From NCBI RefSeq assembly GCF_000938255.1, contig NZ_JYMR01000017.1, positions 124,001 through 188,000 on the forward strand: a stretch of DNA of 64,000 bases, given 5' to 3'. Both the position numbers and the translations under genes were made by a program. Under the pieces are notes generated by a model. It was not told where the DNA came from, did no database searches, and worked only from the letters and a program-made list of their open reading frames with translations. Source of the stretch: Bradyrhizobium sp. LTSP849 (GTDB taxonomy: Bacteria > Pseudomonadota > Alphaproteobacteria > Rhizobiales > Xanthobacteraceae). Positions 28,742-35,791 of this stretch are shown piece after piece (within the stretch, counting starts at the first letter, position 1; each line of letters starts with the position of its first letter).

Positions 28742-29689
28742 CTACCCCGCCCGCGCTGCGCGCCGCAGCGCCTGCGGCGGCTGACCGAAGGCGCGGATGA
28801 AGGCGCGGCGCATGCGCTCGGGATCGCGGAAGCCGGTCGCCTCTGCCACGAGCTCGATCGCCTCGCGCGAGGACTGCACGCGCTCGCGCGCGACCTCGAT
28901 CCGCAAGCGCTCGATCGCCTTCGACGGCGTCGTGCCGGTCTCGGCGGCAAAGGCGCGCGCGAAATGCCGTGCGCTCATGCCGGCGCGATCGGCAAGATCC
29001 TCCACCGTCAGCGGCGCGTCGAGATTTTCCCGCGCCCAGGACAACAGCGCACCGAAGCGGCCATTCGGCGTCTTCAACTCCAGCAGCGAGGAGAATTGCG
29101 ACTGGCCTCCACTGCGGCGATGGTAGAGCACGAGCTGGCGCGCGGTCTGTTGCGCGATCTCCTCGCCATGATCCTCGGTGACCATTGCGAGCGCGAGGTC
29201 GATGCCGGCGCTAATGCCGGCCGACGTCCACACATTGCCGTCGCGGGTAAAAATCTGGTCCGGCTCGAACTTCACCTTCGGATAGCGCGCGACGAAATCG
29301 CGCGTGCGGCCCCAATGCGTGGTGGCGCGGCGGCCGTCGAGCAGACCGGCTTCGGCCAGCACGTAGGCGCCCGAGCAGACGCTGGCGACCCGCACGCCGC
29401 GCTTGGCCAGCCGCTGCACGAAGGCGAGCGTAGCCGGACAGCGCGCCGCGTCCGTCACGCCCGCACCGCCCGCCACGACCAGCGTCGTGATCACATTGGC
29501 CGACTTGAAATCGCGCGCCACCATCTCGACGCCGGACGAGCTGCGCACCGGCCCCGCCTTCAGCGCCAGCACCCGGATTCCGGGCGTCGTTCTGCCGCTG
29601 GCGCGTGCCGCGATCTCGAACACCGAGATCGGGCCGGCCGCATCGAGCAGCTGGAAGTCCGGGAAGATCAGGACGCCAATCATGGTCAT
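28742..29689 (-). CDS. GlxA-type AraC transcriptional regulator
   Basis: 315 residues. N-terminal DJ-1/PfpI-like domain (FPDFQLLDAAGPISVFE; Cys in SVCSGAYVLAEAGLL) and C-terminal AraC double helix-turn-helix (LTVEDLADRAGMSARHFARAF, then EATGFRDPERMRRAF). Such regulators sense a small molecule and switch a neighbouring gene. It is divergent from the isonitrile hydratase-like gene, with 85 bases between them. Confidence 0.92.
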   Translation of the reverse strand: MTMIGVLIFPDFQLLDAAGPISVFEIAARASGRTTPGIRVLALKAGPVRSSSGVEMVARDFKSANVITTLVVAGGAGVTDAARCPATLAFVQRLAKRGVRVASVCSGAYVLAEAGLLDGRRATTHWGRTRDFVARYPKVKFEPDQIFTRDGNVWTSAGISAGIDLALAMVTEDHGEEIAQQTARQLVLYHRRSGGQSQFSSLLELKTPNGRFGALLSWARENLDAPLTVEDLADRAGMSARHFARAFAAETGTTPSKAIERLRIEVARERVQSSREAIELVAEATGFRDPERMRRAFIRAFGQPPQALRRAARAG

Positions 29690-29708
29690 GTCCGTAAATG
29701 AGGGAATT

Positions 29709-29745
29709 ATGCCATTTTGGACGCAAGGGCATCATGCCAGTTTGC
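29709..29745. promoter_or_regulatory. Direct repeats, candidate AraC-family operator
   Basis: ATGCCATTTTGG (29709-29720) and ATGCCAGTTTGC (29734-29745), start-to-start 25 bases, in the divergent region between the GlxA-type regulator and its DJ-1 neighbour. Tandem half-sites are typical for AraC regulators. Confidence 0.45.
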
Positions 29746-29774
29746 CGGCGTCAAGCTCATAGTTGGAGGCTCTC

Positions 29775-30461
29775 ATGTCGCAACCGCTCCAGATCGGACT
29801 TTTGATGTTCCCGCGCGTCACCCAGCTCGACTTCACCGGCCCCTTGCAGGTGTTTTCGTCCCTCCCCGGCGCGCAACTGCACCTGATCTGGAAACGCATC
29901 GAGCCGGTGCCGAGCGATTCCGTGCTGACGCTGACACCGACCATGACGTTCGCGGATTGCCCGCAACTCGACGTGATCTGCGTGCCCGGCGGCCGCGGCA
30001 CCGACGACCTGCTCAATGACGAGGAGGTGCTCGGTTTCCTGCGCAAGCAGGCCGAGGGCGCCAAATACGTCACCTCGGTCTGCACGGGATCGCTGGCGCT
30101 CGGTGCCGCCGGCCTGTTGAAAGGCTACCGCGCCGCCACCCATTGGAGCGCGATGGAGATGCTGAGCCAGTTCGGCGCGACGCCGACCAAGACGCGCGTC
30201 TGCATCGACCGCAACCGCGTCACCGGCGGCGGCGTCACCGCAGGGATTGATTTCGCGCTGACGCTGGTGTCGATATTGGTCGACCGCACCACGGCGGAAG
30301 CGATCCAGCTCGGTATCGAGTACAATCCCGCACCGCCGTTCAATGCAGGCTCGCCCGACACCGCACCGGCCGAGGTGCTGGCCCTGGTGAAGGAGCGCAT
30401 CGCGCCAAACCAGGTCCGCCGTCTCGATGCGGTCAAGCGCGCGGCAGCGCGGGTGATGTAG
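29775..30461 (+). CDS. DJ-1/PfpI family protein, isonitrile hydratase-like
   Basis: 228 residues. DJ-1/PfpI fold with nucleophile Cys in SVCTGSLALGAAGLL, N-terminal GLLMFPRVTQLDFTGPLQVF and Glu-replacing loop CVPGGRGTDDLL. The order of motifs matches bacterial isonitrile hydratase (InhA), which hydrates isonitriles to N-formamides; other DJ-1 activities are possible. ATG at 29775 follows GGAGG by five bases. Divergent from the GlxA-type regulator that probably controls it. Confidence 0.85.
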   Translation: MSQPLQIGLLMFPRVTQLDFTGPLQVFSSLPGAQLHLIWKRIEPVPSDSVLTLTPTMTFADCPQLDVICVPGGRGTDDLLNDEEVLGFLRKQAEGAKYVTSVCTGSLALGAAGLLKGYRAATHWSAMEMLSQFGATPTKTRVCIDRNRVTGGGVTAGIDFALTLVSILVDRTTAEAIQLGIEYNPAPPFNAGSPDTAPAEVLALVKERIAPNQVRRLDAVKRAAARVM

Positions 30462-30486
30462 CTTCGCGGGTCATAGCGCTACGTCC

Positions 30487-30537
30487 GTGTCCCGGACGCG
30501 GTGCAGCGTGCAACGCTGCGCCGCTGAGCCGGGACAC
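30487..30537. repeat. Short palindromic repeat
   Basis: Arms gtgtcccgg (30487-30495) and ccgggacac (30529-30537) with an inner GC-rich hairpin (gcagcgt...acgctgc). Confidence 0.6.
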
Positions 30538-30569
30538 GAGAGTAATTCACACAGCCCTAGAACAGAAAA

Positions 30570-30597
30570 AGGCCGCTCGGTTTCCCAAGCGGCCTTT
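30570..30597. terminator. Bidirectional terminator-like hairpin
   Basis: ggccgct (30571-30577) pairs with agcggcc (30588-30594), preceded by AAAAA and followed by TTT. Probably ends the DJ-1 gene transcript. Confidence 0.65.
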
Positions 30598-30903
30598 CCT
30601 GTCTTACGACGGCGCACATTCTCATCGGGCGATTTCGGAACTTCCAGACCGGGGGCCTATCTCCCGATCGAGTCCTGGTCGGCGGCCGCTGCATTTCGGG
30701 ACAGTCGCGAACTGTGGCCCGAACCGAACGCGATGGTCTCCCATCTCCGTAAGATGGGATCATTGAGCCGTACTGCCCGCACGAGCGCAACGCCCGCGCA
30801 TGCACCATCCCCGCTGTTCCCGTTGTCCACAGCGGCGGATGCGGATGCGAATGCATAGAAAGTGGGAACAGGGCACCATCAAAGTGATGAAGGGGCCTTT
30901 GTT

Positions 30904-31305
30904 TCATATCGCACCGCTGACGTGCGCCGGATGTTGAGGATGCGCGACCGTGTGGGGTGTAATCGTGTAGCCAAAAGGGTCGCGAAACGCGAAGTAACGG
31001 CCAAACGGCCCGTCTTTCGGCGCGAAGACGATTGGCGTCCCGTGCTCGACAAGATGGTCATGCAGCGCGTCGGCGTCATCGCAGCCGAACCAGATAGCGA
31101 CGCCCAAGCCGAGCCTGTCCGTCTCCTTTAGGTCGACCAAGGGCTTGCGAACGGCGAACGGGACCGGCTTGGTTTCGAACACCACGGCGCCTGGTGGGCT
31201 GCCAGCGGCGACCTTCAGCCCCACGACTTCGGTATAGAACGTCCGGGCGGCGTCGAGATCTTCAGTTTGAATGCCGATAAAATCGGGTCCGATCAGATGG
31301 GGCAT
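30904..31305 (-). CDS. VOC-family (glyoxalase/bleomycin resistance-like) protein
   Basis: 133 residues, two beta-alpha-beta-beta-beta units. N-terminal FIGIQTEDLDAARTFYTEVVGLKV and C-terminal GRYFAFRDPFGYTITPH are typical, the latter giving a metal-ligand region. Reaction unknown: isomerase, dioxygenase-like or binding role. It is divergent from a MarR regulator, 70 bases apart, whose operators probably control it. Confidence 0.88.
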   Translation of the reverse strand: MPHLIGPDFIGIQTEDLDAARTFYTEVVGLKVAAGSPPGAVVFETKPVPFAVRKPLVDLKETDRLGLGVAIWFGCDDADALHDHLVEHGTPIVFAPKDGPFGRYFAFRDPFGYTITPHTVAHPQHPAHVSGAI

Positions 31306-31339
31306 GGCTGGTCTTTCCTCGTGCCTCGCAAGCCTTTAA

Positions 31340-31374
31340 TATCAGGTAGACTGATATAATGTAAGGTAACCTTA
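31340..31374. promoter_or_regulatory. Two inverted repeats, candidate MarR operators
   Basis: tatcag-N5-ctgata (31340-31356) and taagg-taa-cctta (31362-31374), AT-rich, in the divergent VOC/MarR region. The second ends just before the MarR ATG, which suggests autorepression. Confidence 0.55.
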
Positions 31375-31375
31375 T

Positions 31376-31825
31376 ATGTCAAGGCATGAGGGTCGGTCGC
31401 GGATGGGCGATCCCTACGCAACGATCGGCTTTGCATTGAAGCAGGCTCAACAAGCACTGCGCACCCGCTTGGACGCTGGACTGCGGGAGATTGGGCTAAC
31501 CACGCCCCAGTATGCAGTGCTCGCTTTTCTGGAGGTCGACGCGGGTGCTTCGAACGCCGCGCTCGCCCGCCGTGCCTTTGTGACCCCGCAGACGATGCAG
31601 GCAATCCTGGTGGCACTCGAACGCGCAGGCCTCATCGCGCGGACACCCCATCCCGAACACGGACGAGTTCAAATGACCGAGCTGACGGCGAGAGGTCGTG
31701 GAGCATTGGAAGCGGCCACCGGGATCGTGGCCGATGCAGAAGAACGTCTACGAAACGCTTCGGCGCCTTTTGATCCCCAGGCCGTCGCTGCGATGCTGCT
31801 ACGATACGCCGAGGCGCTCCGTTGA
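31376..31825 (+). CDS. MarR-family transcriptional regulator
   Basis: 149 residues. Winged helix core: TTPQYAVLAFLEVDAGASNAALARRAFVTPQTMQAILVALERAGLIAR, with the wing HPEHGRVQMTELTARGR. Typically a dimeric repressor released by a phenolic or oxidant ligand. Divergent partner is the VOC protein. ATG at 31376 is adopted; a second ATG at residue 10 is possible. Confidence 0.92.
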   Translation: MSRHEGRSRMGDPYATIGFALKQAQQALRTRLDAGLREIGLTTPQYAVLAFLEVDAGASNAALARRAFVTPQTMQAILVALERAGLIARTPHPEHGRVQMTELTARGRGALEAATGIVADAEERLRNASAPFDPQAVAAMLLRYAEALR

Positions 31826-31991
31826 GTAGCGAACGATCGCTTCTTTAAAGAGCGGACATTCAGCTTCCGCCTTCTGCTCGCCCAGAAGCTGCCCGTCTCG
31901 CCAGGACCTGGGGTGAGGTGCGTCAACGCGCCGCTATCAGAGGCAGAGCGGCCCTCATACGAAGTGCAGCGCGGGTTTATGAGTGCGCGCC

Positions 31992-32402
31992 CTAGCTTCC
32001 GGGCGTCCAGGGCTGGTAGTCGCCGGTCGCCTTGGGGCGCTTGCCGCTGGCGAGCGTCGAGCCCTCGGGACGATAGGCGTTCGGCGTCCCGGTGGGGTTC
32101 GGCTGATGCGGCTTCTGCCATTCGCGCGGCTGGTAGTTCTCCTCGGTCGGCGGCACATCGACGACGTGATGCATCCAGCCGTGCCAACCTGTCGGAATGC
32201 GGCTCGCTTCCGCATAGCCGTTATAGATCACCCAGCGCCGCTCGAAGCCGAGCGCCGGATCGATCGCGCCGCCGCGGGTGCGGTAGTAGCGGTTGCCCTG
32301 CTCGTCCTCTCCGACCAGCTCTCCGTACCGCCGGGTCCAGAGTTGGGTGCCAAAGGTCTGGCCATTCCACCAGGTGAAGACTTTGAGGAAGAACTGTTTC
32401 AT
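31992..32402 (-). CDS. NADH:ubiquinone oxidoreductase subunit NDUFA12
   Basis: 136 residues, accessory subunit of respiratory complex I, homologous to the mitochondrial 17.2 kDa (B17.2) subunit. Typical stretches: FFLKVFTWWNGQTFGTQLWTRR, GEDEQGNRYYRT, RRWVIYNGYAEASRIPTGWHGWMHH. It is restricted mainly to alphaproteobacteria and mitochondria. In many Rhizobiales it lies beside the DUF2155 gene and aat; here about 6.5 kb of other genes separates them. Confidence 0.95.
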   Translation of the reverse strand: MKQFFLKVFTWWNGQTFGTQLWTRRYGELVGEDEQGNRYYRTRGGAIDPALGFERRWVIYNGYAEASRIPTGWHGWMHHVVDVPPTEENYQPREWQKPHQPNPTGTPNAYRPEGSTLASGKRPKATGDYQPWTPGS

Positions 32403-32653
32403 GCGCCAAGGGCCCTGCTTCGTAGGGTCCTGATGCCACCCGGGCAGTCAAATGTCCAGTTCGGCCGGCGCAGCCGCGCCCCACACAAGCCAAACGCCGC
32501 GACGCCGGCGCGGAGGCTGCTGCAAAACCGACGCGATCCGTTCATGCCGGGTACAGCGGCCGCATGGAAATCTGCCTTTCACACGCACACCGGCGTGATC
32601 CTAGGAACATTTGGCCCTTTCAAAGGGTTTGCTTCCAGGAAAAGGAGTTGCAA

Positions 32654-33232
32654 ATGAACAGTCTGAGATTATTGAGCGCCGCCGCAGCGTTGGCGCTGGT
32701 TCTGCCGATGGCGACCCCGAGCTTCGCACAGGGCCATGGCGGTCACGGCGGTGGCGGCGGCCACTTCGGCGGTGGCGGTGGAGCTCACTTCGGAGGTGGC
32801 GGCGCCCGGATGGGCGGCGGCGGCTTTGGCGGTGGTGCCCGGATGGGTGGTGGCGGCGGTAATTTCGCAGCTGGCGCCGCAGTGCGCCCGAGTGGCGGAG
32901 CCGCCTTTAACGGCGGTGGCCGCAACTTCGCAGCCGGCAACAATTGGCATGGCGGCGGCGGCTGGCGTCGCCACGGCGGTGGCGGCTTCTGGCCCGGCGT
33001 CGCGGCGGGTGCTGCGATCGGCGGGCTCGGCTCCTACGCCTATTACGGCGGCGGTTATTACAACGATCCCTCCTACTACGCCGACGACAGCTACTATGAC
33101 GAACCGTCAGTGGCGGTGGTGCCCGACTCCGGTGGCGATGCCACCGGATATTGCGTCCAGCGCTTCCGGTCTTACGACCCGGCATCCGGGACCTATCTCG
33201 GCAACGACGGCCTGCGGCATCCCTGCCCGTAA
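32654..33232 (+). CDS. Secreted glycine-rich BA14K-like protein
   Basis: 192 residues. Signal peptide (LLSAAAALALVLPMATPSFA), then a long Gly/His/Arg-rich segment (GGHGGGGGHFGGGG-type), one hydrophobic Gly-rich stretch (VAAGAAIGGLGSYAYYGGG) and a C-terminal BA14K-like motif YCVQRFRSYDPASGTYLG ending GLRHPCP. BA14K proteins are envelope-associated and immunoreactive in Brucella. AAAGGAG is six bases before ATG 32654. A GGAAC with a poor second half lies 46 bases upstream. Confidence 0.85.
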   Translation: MNSLRLLSAAAALALVLPMATPSFAQGHGGHGGGGGHFGGGGGAHFGGGGARMGGGGFGGGARMGGGGGNFAAGAAVRPSGGAAFNGGGRNFAAGNNWHGGGGWRRHGGGGFWPGVAAGAAIGGLGSYAYYGGGYYNDPSYYADDSYYDEPSVAVVPDSGGDATGYCVQRFRSYDPASGTYLGNDGLRHPCP

Positions 33233-33268
33233 GCCGGCTCGAAGCACGTAAACTATGACGTCATCCTT

Positions 33269-33298
33269 GGGCGGCGCCGGTGACTATCGGCGCCGCCC
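33269..33298. terminator. GC-rich hairpin after the BA14K gene
   Basis: gggcggcgccg (33269-33279) pairs perfectly with cggcgccgccc (33288-33298), loop gtgactat. No T-run follows, so strength is uncertain. It overlaps the stop of the minus-strand remnant at 33284. Confidence 0.5.
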
Positions 33299-33487
33299 AT
33301 TCGATTTGGCTGCGTCCTTGCCGTTCTCCAGCTTGCGGTACAACTCGAGCCACCGCCGCTCTCGGGCCGTCAGCGGCTCTCCTTCGAACGACCACGCCGG
33401 CTGTCCCGCCTGGTCGAGCGGCGCCGTGGCACCAAGCCGTTCAAACTCGGCAAGCTCATCCGGCGTCGGACGAGCAACGGCCTGTGT
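33284..33487 (-). pseudogene. Protein-like ORF remnant without a start codon
   Basis: Minus-strand frame of 67 codons between stops at 33488-33490 and 33284-33286. Its translation looks natural and hydrophilic (PDELAEFERLGATAPLDQAG, then EGEPLTARERRWLELYRKLENGK), unlike shadow frames. There is no ATG, GTG or TTG before codon ~50, so it seems to be the 3' remainder of a gene that lost its start, lying after the LuxR-type gene. Family not recognised. Confidence 0.4.
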
Positions 33488-33529
33488 CTACGCATGTGAG
33501 ACGATTGGTCTCACGCGATGGCCTCGACA

Positions 33530-34669
33530 TCACCGCTCCGAATCCGTTTCCCCGACTCGCATGCTGCCGATCGCCGCGATCAGCCCGGCGAGCTCTGCTT
33601 GCCGCCCGGTCGCAGTCTTGGCGAAGACGCGGCGCAGATGGGTCTTGATGGTGTTCGGGGAGAGACTGAGGGATTGCGCGGTTTCGCGGATCGTGTTGCC
33701 GGAGGATGCTGCAAGCGCGACCCGCGCCTCGGCGTGCGTAAGGCCATACGCATCCCTGATCCGCTCGAGCGGGATCGATCGCCGGTTGGCGGGATCGATG
33801 ACGAACAACAATACCGCCGCATCCTTTACGCCGGCGTCCGACAGCCGCCCGAGATCCTTGCTCCGGATCGAGGAGACGAGAATTGTCAGGAGCCGGCCAT
33901 CGGGATTGCGCGGCAGGCTCATGGTGCCACCGGCGGCTCCCTGGAGTGCCGCGCGGATCAATTCGTTGAGCCGCTGCGAATGCGCTGGCGAATGGGTCGC
34001 GATCGATTGATGCAGCCGCAACGATCCCTCCTCCGCCATCCGGCGTGACGTTACATTGGCGAACAGCACGTGCGCCTTGCGATCGAGCACGATGACACCA
34101 TCGGCCAGCCGGTCGAGGATATTGAATGCTGCTTGCTGCATGGCCAGATAGCCGTCGATCCGAAATCCGAGCGTCACCGACCGGCACAGATGTGGAGACA
34201 ACCATTCCAGAAGCCGCTGCTCGTCGGGATCGAACGGACCCCGCCGCACGCTGCGACACATGTTGAAGGCGGCACGAAAGTCCTGGCGCGCCGCGAGCGC
34301 CATCATCCCGTTGTGCCCGACCTCCTGTGGCCGCAGCACCTCGTCGTAGAAAGCGGATGCCTGAAGCTCCGCCAGCGAGACCGCTTCATCGGACATCACC
34401 AGCCGCCCGGTCGGCTGATGCTCCATGTGCAGCGACCACGGATTCTGCATGTGCCGCTCCTGGTAGGCGCGGTTGCACTCTTCGTTCAGGCGTCCGTTGA
34501 AATCGAAATAGATGCGTTGGGCAGTGTAAGACTGGCCGAACAGGATGCCGCCCTCGCTGCGTGTCAGATCGGCGATCGCGGTGAGCGCGTGCGGCCATAG
34601 ATCGTTCTCGGCCGCCGCGTCATAGATCAGGTCGAGGACCTTCTCGATCCGGTCGCTGGACAATGTCAC
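33530..34669 (-). CDS. LuxR-family transcriptional regulator
   Basis: 379 residues. The C-terminal ~60 residues are a LuxR helix-turn-helix (YGLTHAEARVALAASSGNTIRETAQSLSLSPNTIKTHLRRVFAKT). The N-terminal ~300 residues are a sensor region with a PAS-like stretch near 190-220 (NILDRLADGVIVLDRKAHVLFANVTSRRM). Ligand unknown. GTG at 34669 has GGGGGAG at good spacing; a longer TTG start at 34723 lacks one. No luxI is visible, so it would be an orphan regulator. Confidence 0.85.
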   Translation of the reverse strand: MTLSSDRIEKVLDLIYDAAAENDLWPHALTAIADLTRSEGGILFGQSYTAQRIYFDFNGRLNEECNRAYQERHMQNPWSLHMEHQPTGRLVMSDEAVSLAELQASAFYDEVLRPQEVGHNGMMALAARQDFRAAFNMCRSVRRGPFDPDEQRLLEWLSPHLCRSVTLGFRIDGYLAMQQAAFNILDRLADGVIVLDRKAHVLFANVTSRRMAEEGSLRLHQSIATHSPAHSQRLNELIRAALQGAAGGTMSLPRNPDGRLLTILVSSIRSKDLGRLSDAGVKDAAVLLFVIDPANRRSIPLERIRDAYGLTHAEARVALAASSGNTIRETAQSLSLSPNTIKTHLRRVFAKTATGRQAELAGLIAAIGSMRVGETDSER

Positions 34670-34768
34670 CGCACTCCCCCTGCCCGAACTCGACACCAGC
34701 CCGCGGCTGCATGCGCGATCCAAGGAGGTGAGGTGATCTTATGGCGACCGGCGATGGGACGCCTCACC

Positions 34769-35020
34769 CTATCGGGTGACGGCCAGCGTTCGAGACGTCG
34801 GCAAATCGCGCGCCGCGTTGATGCCGACCGGGTGGTTTTGGTCGGCAACCCTCGTCATGCTCCGGTCATGTATCCAGAAGCCGGCGAACAAGACGGCGAG
34901 AACGATTGCATAGACCGCGCAGGAACGGCGCGCCCATCGCCGATATGTCGAGCGATCTTCCTCGTTCAGGTCTTGCACGTCCTTCCACGAGCGCAGTCCA
35001 TGAAGCGAGAGTCTGGTCAT
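34769..35020 (-). CDS. Small single-pass membrane protein, hypothetical
   Basis: 83 residues. A charged N-terminus (WKDVQDLNEEDRSTYRRWARR), one transmembrane helix (AVYAIVLAVLFAGFW) and a short polar tail. ATG 35020 follows GGGAGG at about seven bases. No known domain. Confidence 0.65.
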   Translation of the reverse strand: MTRLSLHGLRSWKDVQDLNEEDRSTYRRWARRSCAVYAIVLAVLFAGFWIHDRSMTRVADQNHPVGINAARDLPTSRTLAVTR

Positions 35021-35259
35021 CGCGGAACCTCCCACACACGGTTCTGCAATATGTCGCCCCGGATTGCGCGTCATCATCCCGTTGGGTGAGGCACGCGTGT
35101 AACTCCGATGCTCGGAGCTGCTTTCGCTGGTCGTGCGGATTTGTCTCAACTTGTCATTGAAATCCGACGAAATTCACCCTGCCGTATGCCCCCGCAGACG
35201 GCCAAGGCGGTTATGATGCCCCCGGCGCCGGCCGTGAGGCTTGGAACCCGCAACCCGGC

Positions 35260-35279
35260 TATGCATTGCGCAGTGCATA
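35260..35279. promoter_or_regulatory. Near-perfect 20-bp palindrome, candidate operator
   Basis: tatgca-ttgcgcag-tgcata; symmetric except for one position pair. It ends 22 bases upstream of the -35 box of the response-regulator promoter. Confidence 0.45.
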
Positions 35280-35301
35280 TCCACCTTGATCCAATCCAAA
35301 A

Positions 35302-35329
35302 TTGACCCGGTGCACGATTCACCTATATC
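35302..35329 (+). promoter_or_regulatory. Sigma-70-like promoter for the response regulator
   Basis: TTGACC (35302-35307), 16-base spacer, TATATC (35324-35329). The regulator ATG is 40 bases further on. Confidence 0.5.
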
Positions 35330-35368
35330 ACCGATGGCTGTGGGGACTTCGATTTGCTGGGAAATGTC

Positions 35369-35791
35369 ATGCCGCGTATCCTCGTGGTAGACGACGATCC
35401 GATGGTCGGCGCGACCATCGAGGTCCTCCTCCAACGTCAGGGCTTCGACGTCACGTTGACCGATGGCGGCGAAACGGGGCTGGCTGCGCTGGAAGCGCAG
35501 ACGTTCGACGTGATGCTGGTCGACATCTTCATGCCGCATATGCGCGGCTTCGAATCCATCCGGATATTCCACGAGCGCGCGCCGGCTATACCGCTGATCG
35601 CCATGTCCGGCTACGCCTTCGCCTCGTCCGCCTCGCCCTCCCCGGATTTTCTCCGCATGGCGCTGGAGCTCGGCGCGGCGCGCTGCCTGCGCAAGCCGTT
35701 CACGCCTGAAACGCTATTGACCACGATCCGGGAATGCATCGCCGGTCCCAGCGAGAGTGCACAGCCGAAGGACACGAAAGAAGCCCCTTGA
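35369..35791 (+). CDS. Response regulator, receiver domain only
   Basis: 140 residues. Receiver fold: VVDDDPMVG, phospho-Asp in MLVDIFMPHMRGFE, Thr/Ser region IAMSGYAF and Lys in CLRKPFTPE. No DNA-binding domain, so it would work through phosphotransfer or protein contact. The hybrid kinase gene starts inside its stop codon (TTGA), giving tight coupling. Confidence 0.9.
   Translation: MPRILVVDDDPMVGATIEVLLQRQGFDVTLTDGGETGLAALEAQTFDVMLVDIFMPHMRGFESIRIFHERAPAIPLIAMSGYAFASSASPSPDFLRMALELGAARCLRKPFTPETLLTTIRECIAGPSESAQPKDTKEAP

Larger units (their letters stand above)
30462..30903. other. Gene-free stretch
   Basis: 442 bases. It holds a palindromic repeat (30487-30537) and a terminator-like hairpin (30570-30597). 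The remaining ~300 bases have open frames on both strands (plus to 30858, minus from 30907), but neither shows a Shine-Dalgarno sequence, domain or natural residue composition. I see no supported gene. Confidence 0.55.
35021..35368. other. Intergenic region with palindrome and promoter
   Basis: 348 bases without a gene. It carries a near-perfect 20-bp palindrome (35260-35279) and a sigma-70-like promoter (35302-35329) reading into the response regulator. I see nothing else in the left 240 bases. Confidence 0.6.

Noticed and set aside
30487..30907. Overlapping small frames on both strands after the DJ-1 gene
   Set aside because: No RBS or recognisable residue pattern; one contains a palindromic repeat and a terminator.
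32604..32629. Second EcfG promoter before the BA14K gene
   Set aside because: GGAAC is present, but the other half reads GGTT at 17 bases rather than CGTT; too weak to call.
33496..33514. gtgagac-N5-gtctcac palindrome after the LuxR gene
   Set aside because: A perfect 7-bp inverted repeat, but it lies in a 3' region with no promoter or T-run, so no role can be supported.
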